NCBI RefSeq assembly: GCF_016464365.1
Contig: NZ_JADCUC010000001.1
Location: 62,001-126,000, forward strand
Source of the DNA: Sandaracinobacteroides hominis
GTDB lineage: Bacteria; Pseudomonadota; Alphaproteobacteria; Sphingomonadales; Sphingomonadaceae
Length of the DNA: 64,000 bases
Reading direction: 5' to 3'
Program-made: the position numbers and the translations under genes
The notes under the pieces: generated by a model
Databases searched by the model: none
What the model was told of the DNA's origin: nothing
The model's input: only the letters and a program-made list of their open reading frames with translations
Shown: in pieces, positions 24,387 through 35,079 of the stretch
How the letters are laid out: every line of letters starts with the position of its first letter
How positions within the stretch are numbered: position 1 is the first letter of the stretch

Positions 24387-25136
24387 ATGCGAACCGGCGT
24401 TATCGCCAGGAAGATGGGCATGACCCGTCTGTTCCGTGAAGACGGGGTCCATGTGCCCGTCACGGTCCTGGCACTCGAAAATTGCCAGGTGGTTGCCCAG
24501 AAGACGGCTGATCGCGACGGTTATGTTGCTGTCCAGCTCGGCTCGGGTACGGCCAAGGCCAAGAACCTCACCAAGCCCGAGCGCGGCCACTTCGGCAAGG
24601 CCGAAGTGGAGCCCAAGGCTGTGCTCGCCGAATTCCCGGTGTCGGAAGACGCTCTGGTCGATGTCGGCGCGGCAATTTCCGCAACCCACTTCGTCGTTGG
24701 CCAGATGGTCGACGTCACGGGCGCCACGCAGGGCAAGGGCTTTGCGGGCGGCATGAAGCGTTGGGGCTTCGGTGGTCTGCGCGCAACGCACGGCGTCTCC
24801 GTGTCGCACCGTTCGCTCGGTTCGACCGGTCAGCGCCAGGATCCCGGCAAGGTCTTCAAGAACAAGAAGATGGCGGGCCACATGGGTGACAAGAACCGCA
24901 CCCAGCAAAATCTTGAAATCGTGATGACGGACGCCGAGCGCGATCTGCTGTTCGTGAAGGGCTCCGTGCCCGGCTCGAAGGGCGGCTGGCTGCTGATCCG
25001 CGACAGCGTGAAGGTGTCGCGTCCGGCCGATGCACCGTATCCGGCCGCTCTGAAGGGTGCCAACGATGGCGCCGCTGCTGCCGACACGCCCGCTGAAGCT
25101 CCCGCCACGGAAACCCCGGCTGAGGAGCAAGCGTGA
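24387..25136 (+). CDS. rplC: 50S ribosomal protein L3
   Basis: L3 (249 aa) binds near the peptidyl-transferase centre. [16 protein letters not shown] opens it, and [13 protein letters not shown] with [22 protein letters not shown]-type sequence around residues 125-155 is diagnostic, including the Gln that is methylated in relatives. It carries an Ala/Pro/Glu-rich tail of about 30 residues (from [12 protein letters not shown]) beyond the E. coli protein, as in many alphaproteobacteria. It overlaps the rplD start (TGATG). Confidence 0.98.
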   Translation: MRTGVIARKMGMTRLFREDGVHVPVTVLALENCQVVAQKTADRDGYVAVQLGSGTAKAKNLTKPERGHFGKAEVEPKAVLAEFPVSEDALVDVGAAISATHFVVGQMVDVTGATQGKGFAGGMKRWGFGGLRATHGVSVSHRSLGSTGQRQDPGKVFKNKKMAGHMGDKNRTQQNLEIVMTDAERDLLFVKGSVPGSKGGWLLIRDSVKVSRPADAPYPAALKGANDGAAAADTPAEAPATETPAEEQA

Positions 25137-25792
25137 TGAAAGTAGAAGTGCAAACGCTGGCCGGCGGCAAGGCCGGTGAGCTCGAGCTCAACGCCGACGT
25201 GTTCGGTCTGGAGCCGCGCGCCGACATCCTGCACCGCGTGGTGACCTGGCAGCTGGAGAAGCGCCGGGCGACCGCTCGCGGCGCCAAGGAGCGTGCGGAC
25301 GTTGCGCGCACCGGCAAGAAGTTCGGCAAGCAGAAGGGTGGCGGCACGGCCCGTCACGGCAACCGCGCTGCTCCGCAGTTCATCGGTGGCGGCAAGGCCC
25401 ATGGCCCCCGCGTCCGTGACTTCGATCCGGGCCTGAACAAGAAGGTCCGTGCGCTGGGCCTGAAGGTCGCGCTGTCGGTCAAGGCCAAGGAAGGCAAGCT
25501 GGTTGTCGTCGACAACCTCGCGCTGGACGCCGCCAAGACCAAGGGTCTGAAGGAAACGCTCGGCAAGCTGGGCGTGGCCAACGGCCTCTTCATCGACGGG
25601 ACTGCCGTGGACGTGAACTTCGCTCTGGCGAGCCGCAACCTGTACAAGGTTGACGTGCTGCCGGCAGTCGGCGCCAACGTCTATGACATCCTGAACCACG
25701 ATCACCTGGTGCTGACGCGCGCAGCGGTCGAGCAACTGGAGGCGCGTTTCGTCGCCGGCGGCCATCAGACGGAGGCGCAACAAAATGGCTAA
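25136..25792 (+). CDS. rplD: 50S ribosomal protein L4
   Basis: L4 (218 aa) lines the nascent-peptide exit tunnel; in enterobacteria it represses its own operon. The tunnel loop [15 protein letters not shown] is present near residues 59-75. The start is the ATG in the TGATG overlap with rplC; a GTG one codon earlier is also open. The 3' end overlaps rplW by 8 nt. Confidence 0.97.
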   Translation: MKVEVQTLAGGKAGELELNADVFGLEPRADILHRVVTWQLEKRRATARGAKERADVARTGKKFGKQKGGGTARHGNRAAPQFIGGGKAHGPRVRDFDPGLNKKVRALGLKVALSVKAKEGKLVVVDNLALDAAKTKGLKETLGKLGVANGLFIDGTAVDVNFALASRNLYKVDVLPAVGANVYDILNHDHLVLTRAAVEQLEARFVAGGHQTEAQQNG

Positions 25793-26111
25793 GGCTTCCG
25801 AAAGCATCGACCTGAAGCACTTCGACGTGGTGGTGAAGCCCATCATCACCGAGAAGTCGACCCTGGTCGGCGAACATAACCAGCTGGTTTTCGCAGTGGC
25901 CAAGACCGCTTCGAAGCCGGAGATCAAGGCTGCCGTCGAGGCGCTGTTCAACGTCAAGGTGACGAACGTGAACACGCTGATCCAGAAGGGCAAGACCAAG
26001 AAGTGGAAGGGGCAACCCTACCGCCGCAATGATCTCAAGAAGGCCATCGTGACTCTGGCCGACGGCCAGTCGATCGACGTGACCGCCGAAGTGAAGGCGG
26101 GGGGTAACTGA
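25785..26111 (+). CDS. rplW: 50S ribosomal protein L23
   Basis: L23 (108 aa) lies at the exit of the peptide tunnel and is the docking site for trigger factor and [15 protein letters not shown] and [19 protein letters not shown] are typical. It starts inside the end of rplD and is followed by rplB after 4 nt. Confidence 0.97.
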   Translation: MAKASESIDLKHFDVVVKPIITEKSTLVGEHNQLVFAVAKTASKPEIKAAVEALFNVKVTNVNTLIQKGKTKKWKGQPYRRNDLKKAIVTLADGQSIDVTAEVKAGGN

Positions 26112-26115
26112 CGCC

Positions 26116-26952
26116 ATGGCACTTAAGAACTACAACCCGACAAGCCCGGCCCGTCGTGGCCTGATCCTTGTCGACCGGTCGAGCCTCCACAAGGGCAAGC
26201 CGGTGAAGTCTCTGACCGAAGGACTGAAAAAGTCCGGCGGCCGGAACAACATGGGCCATGCAACGGCTCGCGGCATCGGCGGCGGGCACAAGCAGTCCTA
26301 CCGGATCATCGACTTCAAGCGTCGGACCTGGGATGTGGCGGCGACCGTCGAGCGGCTGGAGTATGACCCCAACCGTTCCGCGTTCATCGCGCTCGTCAAC
26401 TATCCCGACGGCAAGCAGGCCTATATCCTGGCTCCGCAGCGCCTCGCGCCCGGCGATCAGGTCGTGGCCGGCAAGAAGGTCGACGTGAAGCCCGGCAACG
26501 CGATGGAGATCGGCCAGATGCCGGTTGGCACCATCGTGCACAACGTGGAGCTGAAGCCCGGCAAGGGCGGCCAGCTGGCCCGTGCTGCCGGTACCTTCAT
26601 CCAGGTCGTCGGCCGCGATCGGGGGATGGTCATCATCCGCCTGAACTCCGGCGAGCAGCGCTATGTGCGTTCGGATTGCATGGCGACGGTTGGCGCGGTT
26701 TCGAACCCCGACAACTCGAACCAGAATCTTGCGAAGGCCGGCCGCAACCGCTGGCTGGGCAAGCGTCCGCTGACGCGCGGCGTCGCCAAGAACCCGGTCG
26801 ACCACCCGCACGGCGGTGGTGAAGGCCGGACTTCGGGCGGCCGCCACCCGGTTACCCCGTGGGGCAAGCCGACGAAGGGCGCCAAGACTCGTTCCAACAA
26901 GGCGACCGACAAGATGATCATTCGTTCGCGTCACGCGAAGAAGAAGAGGTAA
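26116..26952 (+). CDS. rplB: 50S ribosomal protein L2
   Basis: L2 (278 aa) is needed for subunit joining and peptidyl transfer. The conserved histidine segment [18 protein letters not shown] lies near residue 230, and the N-terminal [15 protein letters not shown] is typical of alphaproteobacteria. rpsS starts 3 nt after its stop. Confidence 0.98.
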   Translation: MALKNYNPTSPARRGLILVDRSSLHKGKPVKSLTEGLKKSGGRNNMGHATARGIGGGHKQSYRIIDFKRRTWDVAATVERLEYDPNRSAFIALVNYPDGKQAYILAPQRLAPGDQVVAGKKVDVKPGNAMEIGQMPVGTIVHNVELKPGKGGQLARAAGTFIQVVGRDRGMVIIRLNSGEQRYVRSDCMATVGAVSNPDNSNQNLAKAGRNRWLGKRPLTRGVAKNPVDHPHGGGEGRTSGGRHPVTPWGKPTKGAKTRSNKATDKMIIRSRHAKKKR

Positions 26953-26955
26953 GGG

Positions 26956-27219
26956 ATGGCACGCTCCGTCTGGAAGGGCCCGTTCGTCGAACTGAGCCTG
27001 TTGAAGAAGGTAGAATCCGGTGCCCGTGGTCCGATCAAGACCTGGTCGCGCCGCTCCACCATCCTGCCGCAATTCGTTGGGCACACGTTCAGTGTGTATA
27101 ACGGAAAGAAGTTCGTGCCGGTTTCGGTGTCGGAAGAAATGGTGGGCATGAAGCTCGGCGAGTTTGCGCCGACGCGCACCTTCCCCGGCCACGCAGCCGA
27201 CAAGAAGTCGAAGAGGTAA
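26956..27219 (+). CDS. rpsS: 30S ribosomal protein S19
   Basis: S19 (87 aa), in the 30S head next to S13. [12 protein letters not shown] and [15 protein letters not shown] are diagnostic. The length is normal; it is 3 nt after rplB. Confidence 0.97.
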   Translation: MARSVWKGPFVELSLLKKVESGARGPIKTWSRRSTILPQFVGHTFSVYNGKKFVPVSVSEEMVGMKLGEFAPTRTFPGHAADKKSKR

Positions 27220-27226
27220 GCGAGAG

Positions 27227-27619
27227 ATGTCGAAACCAGTAGCAGGTCGCAAGGTCGGCGAGCGTGAAGCGCTCGCGGTTGCGACCACCGTGCGCGGTTC
27301 GCCCCAGAAGCTGAACCTCGTCGCCGGACTCATTCGCGGCAAGAAGGCCGGCGAAGCCGTCAATGCGCTCACCTTCTCGTCGAAGGCGATGGCGGTTGAC
27401 GTTCGCAAGTGCCTGCAGTCGGCGATCGCCAACGCGGAAAACAACCACAACCTGGATATCGACCGGCTGTGGGTGAAGGAAGCTTCGGTCGGCAAGTCGA
27501 TCACCATGAAGCGTTTCGCGACCCGTGCGCGTGGCCGTTCGACCCGCATCGTGAAGCCTTTCGCCAAGCTGCGCATCGTTGTGCAGGAACGTGACATCAA
27601 CGAGGAGGCGGGCGCCTAA
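27227..27619 (+). CDS. rplV: 50S ribosomal protein L22
   Basis: L22 (130 aa) reaches into the exit tunnel with a beta hairpin, here [14 protein letters not shown], the macrolide-related loop. I chose the ATG at 27227 (GCGAGAG just upstream); a longer frame from 27164 runs into rpsS. Slightly longer than E. coli L22 through an N-terminal MSKPVAGRK extension. Confidence 0.96.
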   Translation: MSKPVAGRKVGEREALAVATTVRGSPQKLNLVAGLIRGKKAGEAVNALTFSSKAMAVDVRKCLQSAIANAENNHNLDIDRLWVKEASVGKSITMKRFATRARGRSTRIVKPFAKLRIVVQERDINEEAGA

Positions 27620-27620
27620 C

Positions 27621-28316
27621 ATGGGTCAGAAAACTTCCCCCATCGGGCTTCGGCTCCAGATCAACCGCACCTGGGATTCGCGCTGGTATGCCGCCGGCGA
27701 CGATTATGGTCGGCTGCTGCTGGAAGATCTGAAGATCCGCCAGTATGTCCTGAAGAACCATCCGCAGGCCGCCATCTCCAAGGTGGTCATCGAGCGTCCA
27801 GCCAAGCTGTGCCGCGTGTCCGTCTTTGCCGCACGCCCCGGCGTGATCATCGGCAAGAAGGGCGCCGACATCGAGAAGCTGAAGAAGGCGATCGGCGCGA
27901 TGACGAAGAGCGAAGTTTCGCTCAACATCGTCGAAATCCGCAAGCCGGAAGTCGATGCCCGCCTGATCGCGCAGGGCATTGCCGACCAGCTGGAGCGCCG
28001 CGTGGCGTTCCGTCGGGCGATGAAGCGTGCCGTGCAATCCGCGCAGCGTCTGGGTGCCGAAGGCATCAAGATCACCTGCGGCGGTCGTCTGGGTGGGGCG
28101 GAAATCGCCCGTACCGAGACGTATCGTGAAGGCAAGGTGCCGCTGCACACGCTGCGCGCCAACGTCGATTATGCCGAAGCCCAGGCCCACACGGCCTATG
28201 GCGTCTGCGGCGTGAAGGTCTGGGTGTACAAGGGCGAAATCCTTGGCCACGACCCGATGGCACAAGACCGGCTGATGATGGAATCCCAAACTTCGGGAGT
28301 TCGTCCCGCACGATAA
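27621..28316 (+). CDS. rpsC: 30S ribosomal protein S3
   Basis: S3 (231 aa) lies at the mRNA entry site. [20 protein letters not shown] opens it, and the KH-domain [14 protein letters not shown] lies near residue 75. It starts 1 nt after the rplV stop, with GAGGAGG inside the end of rplV as the ribosome binding site. Confidence 0.97.
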   Translation: MGQKTSPIGLRLQINRTWDSRWYAAGDDYGRLLLEDLKIRQYVLKNHPQAAISKVVIERPAKLCRVSVFAARPGVIIGKKGADIEKLKKAIGAMTKSEVSLNIVEIRKPEVDARLIAQGIADQLERRVAFRRAMKRAVQSAQRLGAEGIKITCGGRLGGAEIARTETYREGKVPLHTLRANVDYAEAQAHTAYGVCGVKVWVYKGEILGHDPMAQDRLMMESQTSGVRPAR

Positions 28317-28374
28317 GCGACGCTGACAAGCGTCGCCTTATCGGGGGCAATTCCCTGTCTGAAGGCGAGAAAAG

Positions 28375-28800
28375 ATGCTGCAACCCAAACGGACAAAGTT
28401 CCGCAAGGCCTTCAAGGGCCGCATTCACGGTGATGCCAAGGGCGGAACCGCGCTGAACTTCGGCGCCTTCGGCCTGAAGGCGATGGCGCCCGAGCGGATC
28501 ACCGCGCGCCAGATCGAAAGCGCCCGCCGCGCGATCACCCGCCACATGAAGCGCCAGGGGCGCTTGTGGATCCGCATTTTCCCCGACGTTCCGGTTTCGT
28601 CGAAGCCGGCCGAAGTCCGCATGGGCTCGGGCAAGGGTAACCCGGAATATTGGGTCGCCCGCGTGAAGCCGGGTCGCATCATGTTCGAGATCGACGGCGT
28701 GACCGCCGAGATTGCCGCCGGTGCCTTCGAGCGCGCCGCCGCCAAGCTGCCGATCAAGGTGAAGATGGTCACCCGCCTGGGTGAGCAGAAGGAAGGCTGA
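28375..28800 (+). CDS. rplP: 50S ribosomal protein L16
   Basis: L16 (141 aa) helps position the A-site tRNA acceptor arm. [16 protein letters not shown] and [20 protein letters not shown] are diagnostic. The 58-nt gap after rpsC contains GACGCTGACAAGCGTC, a small hairpin. Confidence 0.97.
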   Translation: MLQPKRTKFRKAFKGRIHGDAKGGTALNFGAFGLKAMAPERITARQIESARRAITRHMKRQGRLWIRIFPDVPVSSKPAEVRMGSGKGNPEYWVARVKPGRIMFEIDGVTAEIAAGAFERAAAKLPIKVKMVTRLGEQKEG

Positions 28801-28803
28801 TCC

Positions 28804-29025
28804 ATGGCCAAAATCGATTACAAGGGGCGTTCCGACGCCGACCTTATGGGTGATCTGCAGGCGCTTAAGCGCGAGCAGCTGAACCTGCGCTTCCAGTCTG
28901 CCACCCAGCAGCTGGAGAAGCCGAGCCGGGTCAGGGAGGTGCGTCGCAGCATCGCCAAGATCCAGACCGAACAGACCGCCCGCGCCGCCAGAAATGAGTC
29001 TGGTGCGCAGGCGACTGAAGCCTAA
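28804..29025 (+). CDS. rpmC: 50S ribosomal protein L29
   Basis: L29 (73 aa), a small helical protein near the tunnel exit. [14 protein letters not shown] and [13 protein letters not shown] are typical. It is a few residues longer than E. coli L29 through a C-terminal tail. Confidence 0.95.
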   Translation: MAKIDYKGRSDADLMGDLQALKREQLNLRFQSATQQLEKPSRVREVRRSIAKIQTEQTARAARNESGAQATEA

Positions 29026-29035
29026 GGAGAGTACC

Positions 29036-29272
29036 ATGCCCAAGCGCGTGCTTCAGGGGACGGTGGTCTCCGACAAGACGGACAAGACGGTGGTTGTGCT
29101 GGTGGAGCGGCAGGTGCCGCACCCGCTGTATGGCAAGATCATCCGCCGTTCTAAGAAATATCATGCCCACGACGAAGCCAATACCGCGAAGGAAGGCGAT
29201 GTCGTGCGGATCGAGGAATGCGCTCCGGTCTCCAAGCTGAAGACCTGGCGCCTGCTTGAGAAGGTCGCCTAA
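29036..29272 (+). CDS. rpsQ: 30S ribosomal protein S17
   Basis: S17 (78 aa), a primary 16S rRNA binder of OB fold. [21 protein letters not shown] is diagnostic. The ATG at 29036 follows AAGGAGAG; a frame from 28994 overlaps rpmC and is not the start. The stop overlaps the rplN ATG by 1 nt. Confidence 0.96.
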   Translation: MPKRVLQGTVVSDKTDKTVVVLVERQVPHPLYGKIIRRSKKYHAHDEANTAKEGDVVRIEECAPVSKLKTWRLLEKVA

Positions 29273-29640
29273 TGATCCAGATGCAAACCAACCTGGATGT
29301 CGCTGACAACAGCGGCGCCAAGCGCGTCATGTGCATCAAGGTGCTGGGCGGCTCCAAGCGGCGCTTCGCCGGCGTGGGCGACGTGATCGTCGTCTCGGTG
29401 AAGGAAGCGCAGCCGAAGGGCCGCGTGAAGAAGGGCGACGTGCATCGCGCTGTCGTCGTTCGCACCGCCAAGGACATCCGTCGCGCCGACGGTTCGGTGA
29501 TCCGCTTCGACGGCAATGCCGCCGTGCTGATCAACAAGAACGAGGAGCCGATCGGCACCCGTATCTTTGGCCCGGTGGTGCGTGAACTGCGCTCGACCGG
29601 TCACATGAAGATCATTTCGCTCGCGCCGGAGGTGCTGTGA
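29272..29640 (+). CDS. rplN: 50S ribosomal protein L14
   Basis: L14 (122 aa) contacts the 30S subunit at bridges B5 and B8. [18 protein letters not shown] and [12 protein letters not shown] are typical. Its TAATG and TGATG overlaps with rpsQ and rplX show tight translational coupling. Confidence 0.97.
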   Translation: MIQMQTNLDVADNSGAKRVMCIKVLGGSKRRFAGVGDVIVVSVKEAQPKGRVKKGDVHRAVVVRTAKDIRRADGSVIRFDGNAAVLINKNEEPIGTRIFGPVVRELRSTGHMKIISLAPEVL

Positions 29641-29960
29641 TGTCGATGGCTAAGATCCGCAAGGGCGACACCGTCGTCGTGCTGACGGGCAAGGACAAGG
29701 GCCGCGAAGGTCAGGTTGTCCAGTCCATGCCGAAGGACGGCAAGGTCGTCGTTTCGGGCGTGAACATGATCGCCCGTCATACCAAGCCCTCGCAGGCTGA
29801 TCCCGAAGGTGGGGTCAAGCGTCGCGAAGCGGCTATCAACGTGTCGAACGTGGCCATCAAGGATCCGAAGACGGGCAAGCCCGCTCGCGTCGGCTTCGAA
29901 GTGCGCGACGGCAAGAAGGTTCGGGTCCTGAAGGGCTCGGGTGAGGTGCTCAATGGCTGA
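29640..29960 (+). CDS. rplX: 50S ribosomal protein L24
   Basis: L24 (106 aa), an assembly initiator with a KOW motif: [19 protein letters not shown] at the N-terminus. I chose the ATG overlapping the rplN stop; an ATG two codons on (29646) would also serve. The end overlaps rplE by 8 nt. Confidence 0.96.
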   Translation: MSMAKIRKGDTVVVLTGKDKGREGQVVQSMPKDGKVVVSGVNMIARHTKPSQADPEGGVKRREAAINVSNVAIKDPKTGKPARVGFEVRDGKKVRVLKGSGEVLNG

Positions 29961-30543
29961 TCAAAAGCAGAAGCCGCGGCTGCAGAAGCTCTATGACGAG
30001 AGCATCAAGGCCGCGATGACGGAAGAGTTCGGCTACAAGAACCACATGCAGGTTCCGAAGATCGAAAAGATCGTCATCAACATGGGCGTGGGTGAAGCCA
30101 CCCAGGACAAGAAGAAGGTCGAAATCGCGGCTGCCGAAATGATGGCAATCGCCGGCCAGAAGCCTGTCGTCACCAAGGCGACGAAGTCGATCGCGCAGTT
30201 CAAGCTGCGCGAAGGCATGCCGATCGGCTGCAAGGTGACCCTGCGTTCCGACCGCATGTACGAATTCCTCGACCGTCTGGTTACCATCGCGCTTCCCCGC
30301 GTGAAGGATTTCCGTGGCCTGAACCCGAAGAGCTTCGATGGCCGTGGCAACTTCGCAATGGGCTTGAAAGAGCAGATCATTTTCCCGGAAGTGCCCTACG
30401 ACAAGATCGACAAGATCCGGGGCATGGACATCATTGTTACCACCACCGCCGGCACGGACGACGAGGCGCGCGCGCTTCTTCGCCACTTCGGCATGCCCTT
30501 CGTGGGCGACGCCGAAGCCCGCGCCGCTGCGGCCGCGGCCTGA
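29953..30543 (+). CDS. rplE: 50S ribosomal protein L5
   Basis: L5 (196 aa) binds 5S rRNA in the central protuberance. [19 protein letters not shown] and [16 protein letters not shown] are diagnostic. It has an N-terminal [11 protein letters not shown] extension and an Ala-rich tail beyond the E. coli protein. Confidence 0.97.
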   Translation: MADQKQKPRLQKLYDESIKAAMTEEFGYKNHMQVPKIEKIVINMGVGEATQDKKKVEIAAAEMMAIAGQKPVVTKATKSIAQFKLREGMPIGCKVTLRSDRMYEFLDRLVTIALPRVKDFRGLNPKSFDGRGNFAMGLKEQIIFPEVPYDKIDKIRGMDIIVTTTAGTDDEARALLRHFGMPFVGDAEARAAAAAA

Positions 30544-30563
30544 GATAGAAAGAGCTTAAGTCC

Positions 30564-30869
30564 ATGGCGAAACTGAGTTCTGTGAACAAGAACGAGCGCC
30601 GCAAGGCGCTGGTCAAGCAGTATGCTGCGAAGTTCGAGAAGCTGAAGGCAATTGCGAACGACGAGAGCCGCGATGAAGGCGAGCGTCTGATTGCACGCCT
30701 GAAAATGGCGGAATTGCCGCGCAATGCGAACCCGACCCGGGTGCGCAACCGTTGCGAACTGACCGGGCGCAGCCGCGCCTACTATCGCAAGTTCAAGCTG
30801 TCGCGGGTGATGCTGCGGGAACTGGGCAACAAGGGCCTGATTCCCGGCCTCACCAAGTCGAGCTGGTAA
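30564..30869 (+). CDS. rpsN: 30S ribosomal protein S14
   Basis: S14 (101 aa). It is the long, zinc-free form: the region [19 protein letters not shown] carries a single cysteine instead of the four-cysteine knuckle of the short form. Length and position are canonical. Confidence 0.97.
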   Translation: MAKLSSVNKNERRKALVKQYAAKFEKLKAIANDESRDEGERLIARLKMAELPRNANPTRVRNRCELTGRSRAYYRKFKLSRVMLRELGNKGLIPGLTKSSW

Positions 30870-30879
30870 GGCCAGAGAT

Positions 30880-31278
30880 ATGAACATGACCGATCCCCTG
30901 GGTGATATGCTCACCCGTATCCGCAACGGCCAGTCCGCGAAGAAGGACAGCGTCCTGACTCCGGCTTCCCGTCTGCGGGCCAGCGTGCTCGATGTGCTGC
31001 AGCGCGAAGGCTATATCCGTGGCTACTCCAAGGAGGAGAACACGGGGCCGACGCCGACCATCCGTATCGAGCTGAAGTATTTCGAAGGCCAGCCGGCGAT
31101 CCAGCACGTCTCGCGCGTGTCGAAGCCCGGTCGCCGCGTCTATGCCGGTGCCACCGAGCTGCCGCGCGTGAAGAACGGCCTTGGAATCACCATCGTCTCG
31201 ACGCCGAAGGGCGTTCTCTCCGATGCGGAAGCTCGGACCGAGAACGTCGGCGGCGAAGTCCTCTGCCAGGTGTTCTGA
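30880..31278 (+). CDS. rpsH: 30S ribosomal protein S8
   Basis: S8 (132 aa), a primary binder of the 16S central domain; in E. coli it represses the spc operon. [16 protein letters not shown] and [16 protein letters not shown] are diagnostic. A second in-frame ATG lies two codons in (30886), and homologues often begin there. Confidence 0.97.
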   Translation: MNMTDPLGDMLTRIRNGQSAKKDSVLTPASRLRASVLDVLQREGYIRGYSKEENTGPTPTIRIELKYFEGQPAIQHVSRVSKPGRRVYAGATELPRVKNGLGITIVSTPKGVLSDAEARTENVGGEVLCQVF

Positions 31279-31279
31279 T

Positions 31280-31813
31280 ATGTCGCGCATTGGAAAAAAA
31301 CCCGTTTCGCTGCCCAGCGGCGTGAATGCCCAGATCAGCGATGGCATCATCGAGGTGAAGGGTCCGAAAGGCGTCCTCTCGATGCCGACCGTGCCCGACA
31401 TCGCCTATGTGATCGAAGGCAACGAGATCCGCGTGAACCCGGCCAACGACACCAAGCGCGCCCGTGCCTTCTGGGGCATGCAGCGCACGCTGGTTTCGAA
31501 CCTGGTGGTGGGCGTCTCCGACGGCTTCACCAAGGTGCTGGAAATCACCGGCGTCGGCTACCGTGCCTCCGTTCAGGGCAAGATCCTGAAGCTGCAGCTC
31601 GGCTACAGCCACGATGTCAACTACGACATCCCCGAAGGCATCACCATCAAGACGCCTGACCAGACGACGGTGGAAATCACCGGCTCTGACCGGCAGAAGG
31701 TGGGCCAGGTGGCCGCGGAAGTTCGCCGCTGGCGCAAGCCGGAACCCTATAAGGGCAAGGGCATCAAGTATCGCGGCGAGTTCATCTTCCGCAAGGAAGG
31801 GAAGAAGAAGTAA
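31280..31813 (+). CDS. rplF: 50S ribosomal protein L6
   Basis: L6 (177 aa) lies near the factor-binding site. [14 protein letters not shown] begins it; [20 protein letters not shown] and the terminal [10 protein letters not shown] are typical. It starts 1 nt after the rpsH stop; its own stop overlaps the rplR ATG. Confidence 0.97.
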   Translation: MSRIGKKPVSLPSGVNAQISDGIIEVKGPKGVLSMPTVPDIAYVIEGNEIRVNPANDTKRARAFWGMQRTLVSNLVVGVSDGFTKVLEITGVGYRASVQGKILKLQLGYSHDVNYDIPEGITIKTPDQTTVEITGSDRQKVGQVAAEVRRWRKPEPYKGKGIKYRGEFIFRKEGKKK

Positions 31814-32166
31814 TGGTGAAGCATCTTTCCCCCTTCGAGGCCCGTCGGCGCCGCGTGCGCACGGCCCTCGTTTCGAAGGCCGGTGGCCGTCCGCGGCTTT
31901 CGGTGCATCGCTCGCAGCAGCACATCTATGTGCAGGTGATCGACGACGCAGCCGGCAAGACGCTGGCCGCTGCCTCCACGCTGGAGAAGGATTTCTCCGG
32001 CACGGGTGCAACGGTTGCGGCCGCTGCTGCCGTAGGCAAGCTCGTTGCCGAGCGCGCCAAGGCTGCCGGGGTCTCCAAGGTCGTGTTCGACCGTGGCGGC
32101 TTCATTTTCCACGGCCGGGTGAAGGCGCTTGCCGACGCCGCCCGCGAGGGCGGACTGGAGTTCTGA
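31813..32166 (+). CDS. rplR: 50S ribosomal protein L18
   Basis: L18 (117 aa), a 5S rRNA-binding protein. [20 protein letters not shown] and [17 protein letters not shown] are diagnostic. The length is normal. Confidence 0.97.
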   Translation: MVKHLSPFEARRRRVRTALVSKAGGRPRLSVHRSQQHIYVQVIDDAAGKTLAAASTLEKDFSGTGATVAAAAAVGKLVAERAKAAGVSKVVFDRGGFIFHGRVKALADAAREGGLEF

Positions 32167-32167
32167 T

Positions 32168-32911
32168 ATGGTTGACGACGTGATCGAAACCGAAGCCGCT
32201 GGCACCGAAGCCGTGGCACCGACCGAAGATCGTGGCCCGCGCGGCCGCGGTGGCGACCGTGGCGGTCGTGGTGGTCAGGGCGGCCAGGGTGGCCGTGGTC
32301 GTGGTGGACCGGGCGGTGGCCGTGATGGCGACCGTCGCCGTCGCGAACCGCGCGCTGCCGATGGCGAAGATGGCCAGGAACTGATCGAGAAGCTGGTTCA
32401 CATCAACCGCGTCTCGAAGACGGTGAAGGGCGGCAAGCGCTTCGGCTTTGCAGCTCTGGTCGTCGTCGGCGACGGCAAGGGCCGGGTCGGCTTTGGCCAT
32501 GGCAAGGCGCGCGAAGTGCCGGAAGCCATTTCCAAGGCAACCGCTGCCGCGAAGAAGGCGATGATTCGCGTTCCGCTGCGCGAAGGCCGCACGCTGCACC
32601 ATGATGGCTATGGCCATTTCGGCGCCGGCAAGGTTCATGTGCGTTCGGCGACGGCCGGTACCGGCATCATCGCCGGCGGCCCGATGCGCGCTGTCTTCGA
32701 AAGCCTGGGCGTGGCCGACGTGGTTTCCAAGTCGACCGGTTCCAACAACCCCTACAACATGGTGCGCGCTACCTTCGCCGCTCTGGAAGAGCAGACCTCG
32801 CCGAGGACTGTCGCCCAGCGTCGTGGCAAGAAGGTTGCCGACCTGCTGGCTCGCCGTGGCGACATCAGCGTGGCGCAAGCCGCTGCTGACGCCGACGCGG
32901 TTGTTGCCTGA
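32168..32911 (+). CDS. rpsE: 30S ribosomal protein S5 with an Arg/Gly-rich N-terminal extension
   Basis: S5 (247 aa, against about 166 in E. coli) takes part in decoding accuracy. The core starts near residue 69 ([19 protein letters not shown]); [12 protein letters not shown] and [14 protein letters not shown] are conserved. Residues 21-62 are an RG-rich low-complexity run (for example [16 protein letters not shown]), preceded by an acidic stretch. Such extensions are seen in sphingomonad S5 proteins and resemble RNA-binding RGG segments. The ATG at 32168 is 1 nt after rplR. Confidence 0.97.
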   Translation: MVDDVIETEAAGTEAVAPTEDRGPRGRGGDRGGRGGQGGQGGRGRGGPGGGRDGDRRRREPRAADGEDGQELIEKLVHINRVSKTVKGGKRFGFAALVVVGDGKGRVGFGHGKAREVPEAISKATAAAKKAMIRVPLREGRTLHHDGYGHFGAGKVHVRSATAGTGIIAGGPMRAVFESLGVADVVSKSTGSNNPYNMVRATFAALEEQTSPRTVAQRRGKKVADLLARRGDISVAQAAADADAVVA

Positions 32912-32923
32912 GGAGCGTGACAA

Positions 32924-33109
32924 ATGGCTGACGTAAAGACTGTCAAGGTGACCCAGACCGGTTCGCCGATCCGCCGCACCAAGGAACAGCGCGCCACCCT
33001 GGTGGGCCTGGGCCTCAACAAGATGAACCGGACGCGGGAATTGCAGGACACCCCCGAGGTGCGCGGCATGATCGCCAAGGTAAAGCATATGGTGAAGGTC
33101 GAGGGTTAA
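32924..33109 (+). CDS. rpmD: 50S ribosomal protein L30
   Basis: L30 (61 aa). [19 protein letters not shown] and [20 protein letters not shown] are diagnostic of the bacterial protein. It lies 12 nt after rpsE. Confidence 0.96.
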   Translation: MADVKTVKVTQTGSPIRRTKEQRATLVGLGLNKMNRTRELQDTPEVRGMIAKVKHMVKVEG

Positions 33110-33155
33110 GCCCTCGGCTCTTCACTGCGCGTAACAAGCGAAAGCGAGTGCAGAT

Positions 33156-33635
33156 ATGAAACTGAACGAAATCAACGACAATGCCGGCGCCCGCAAGGAT
33201 CGGGTGCGCGTGGGCCGCGGTATCGGCTCGGGCGTAGGCAAAACCAGCGGCCGCGGCCAGAAGGGCCAGAAGAGCCGTTCGGGCGTTGCCATCAAGGGCT
33301 TCGAAGGCGGCCAGATGCCGCTGCACATGCGGCTTCCGAAGCGCGGCTTCAACAAGCCGAACCGGGCCGAGTACAGCGAAGTCAACATCGGCGCGATCCA
33401 GAAGGCCGTCGATGCCGGCCGTCTCGACGCCGGCAAGGCGATCGATCTCGCTGCGCTGCAGGCTGCCGGTCTCGTCACCCAGCCGAAGGATGGCGTCCGT
33501 CTGCTCGGCAAGGGCGAACTGAAGGCCAAGCTGGACATTTCGGTCGCTGGCGTCACGAAGTCCGCCCAGGCGGCTGTCGAGGCTGCCGGCGGTAAAGTGA
33601 CCCTGCCGGTGAAGAAGGCTCAGGCAGAAGCCTGA
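33156..33635 (+). CDS. rplO: 50S ribosomal protein L15
   Basis: L15 (159 aa), a late-assembly protein. The Gly/Arg-rich start ([20 protein letters not shown]) and [12 protein letters not shown] are typical. 94 nt separate it from secY. Confidence 0.97.
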   Translation: MKLNEINDNAGARKDRVRVGRGIGSGVGKTSGRGQKGQKSRSGVAIKGFEGGQMPLHMRLPKRGFNKPNRAEYSEVNIGAIQKAVDAGRLDAGKAIDLAALQAAGLVTQPKDGVRLLGKGELKAKLDISVAGVTKSAQAAVEAAGGKVTLPVKKAQAEA

Positions 33636-33729
33636 GCCCATCTTCCCAAAGCCGGGGTGCGCGCCTACATCGGCACTTTCCGAGGTTAGCGCCGCCCCCG
33701 GCGGATGCGGCTCCTGTTAGGATGACGAG

Positions 33730-35079
33730 ATGGCGACTGCCGCCGATACGCTTGCCCAGAATCTGAGTTTCGCCAACTTCTCCAAGGCGACCGAACTCAA
33801 GAAGCGCCTGTGGTTCACCATCGGCGCGCTCATCGTCTTCCGCCTCTGTTCGTTCGTGCCGCTGCCCGGCATCGACCCGCAGGCACTTTCCCAGCTGTTC
33901 AATCAGACATCGGGCGGCATGCTCGATTTCTTCAACATGTTCTCGGGCGGCGCGCTGGAGCGGATGTCGATCATCGCGCTCGGCATCATGCCCTACATCA
34001 CCGCCTCCATCGTCGTGCAGCTGATGGGCTCGATCTACGAACCCTGGAAGGCACTGAAGAAAGAAGGCGAGAGCGGCCGCAAGAAGCTGAACCAGTACAC
34101 CCGGTTCGGCACCGTCGTGCTCACCATCTTCCAGGGCTATTCGATCGCCGTCGGCCTCGAGGCCTGGGGTTCCGGCAACGGTATAGCGGCCGTGATCGAT
34201 CCGGGCTGGTTCTTCCGCATTTCCACCATCATCACCCTCTTGGGCGGCACGCTGTTCCTGATGTGGCTGGGCGAACAGATCACCAGCCGCGGCATCGGCA
34301 ACGGTATCTCGCTCATCATCATGGCCGGCATCGTCGCACAGATCCCGCGGGCACTCGGCGGCCTGTTCGAGCAGGGCCGCACCGGCGCCGTCTCTGCCGG
34401 CTTCATCATCACCATCATCGTTCTTGGCCTCGCGGTCGTCGCTTTCATCTGCCTGATGGAGCGGGCGCAGCGGCGGATTCCGATCCAGTATCCCAAGCGC
34501 CAGGTGGGCAACCGCATGTTCCAGGGCGACAGCTCGCACCTGCCGCTGAAGCTGAACACGCCGGGCGTCATCCCGCCGATCCTCGCCTCGTCGCTGTTGC
34601 TGATGCCGCTGACCTTTGCCCAGTTCATGGGACAGAGCGGTGGCCCGGACTGGCTGCTTACGATCACCACGGCGCTGCAGCATGGCGCACCGCTCTATAT
34701 GCTGCTGTACGCCGGCGGCATCATCTTCTTCAGCTTCTTCTACACGGCCATCGTCTTCAACCCCGAAGAAACGGCTGAAAACCTGAAAAAGCAGGGTGGC
34801 TTCGTTCCCGGCATCCGCCCGGGCGAGAAGACCGCGCAGTATCTGGATCATGTGCTTACCCGGATCACGGTGATCGGTGCGGCTTACCTGACTCTGGTCT
34901 GCCTGATGCCGGAATTCCTGATCAGCCAGATGGCGGTGCCCTTCTATCTGGGCGGCACCTCGCTGCTGATCGTCGTCAACGTGACAATGGATACCGTGGC
35001 GCAGATTCAGGGCCATATGCTGGCCCACCAGTATGAGGGCCTCATCAAGAAGGCGAAGCTAAGGGGAGGGCGGCGTTGA
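33730..35079 (+). CDS. secY: SecY, channel subunit of the preprotein translocase
   Basis: SecY (449 aa), the ten-helix channel of the SecYEG translocon. Hydrophobic helices are evident throughout, for example TIGALIVFRLCSFVPLPGID (TM1) and ISLIIMAGIVAQIP. The cytoplasmic loop YPKRQVGNRMFQGDSSHLPL and the GVIPPILASSLLLMP segment are conserved. Position after rplO is canonical. The stop overlaps the adk start. Confidence 0.98.
   Translation: MATAADTLAQNLSFANFSKATELKKRLWFTIGALIVFRLCSFVPLPGIDPQALSQLFNQTSGGMLDFFNMFSGGALERMSIIALGIMPYITASIVVQLMGSIYEPWKALKKEGESGRKKLNQYTRFGTVVLTIFQGYSIAVGLEAWGSGNGIAAVIDPGWFFRISTIITLLGGTLFLMWLGEQITSRGIGNGISLIIMAGIVAQIPRALGGLFEQGRTGAVSAGFIITIIVLGLAVVAFICLMERAQRRIPIQYPKRQVGNRMFQGDSSHLPLKLNTPGVIPPILASSLLLMPLTFAQFMGQSGGPDWLLTITTALQHGAPLYMLLYAGGIIFFSFFYTAIVFNPEETAENLKKQGGFVPGIRPGEKTAQYLDHVLTRITVIGAAYLTLVCLMPEFLISQMAVPFYLGGTSLLIVVNVTMDTVAQIQGHMLAHQYEGLIKKAKLRGGRR

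Noticed and set aside
26035-27600. Long minus-strand open frame opposite rplW-rplB-rpsS-rplV
   Set aside because: Spans four certain ribosomal genes in antisense, with no motif and no start signal.
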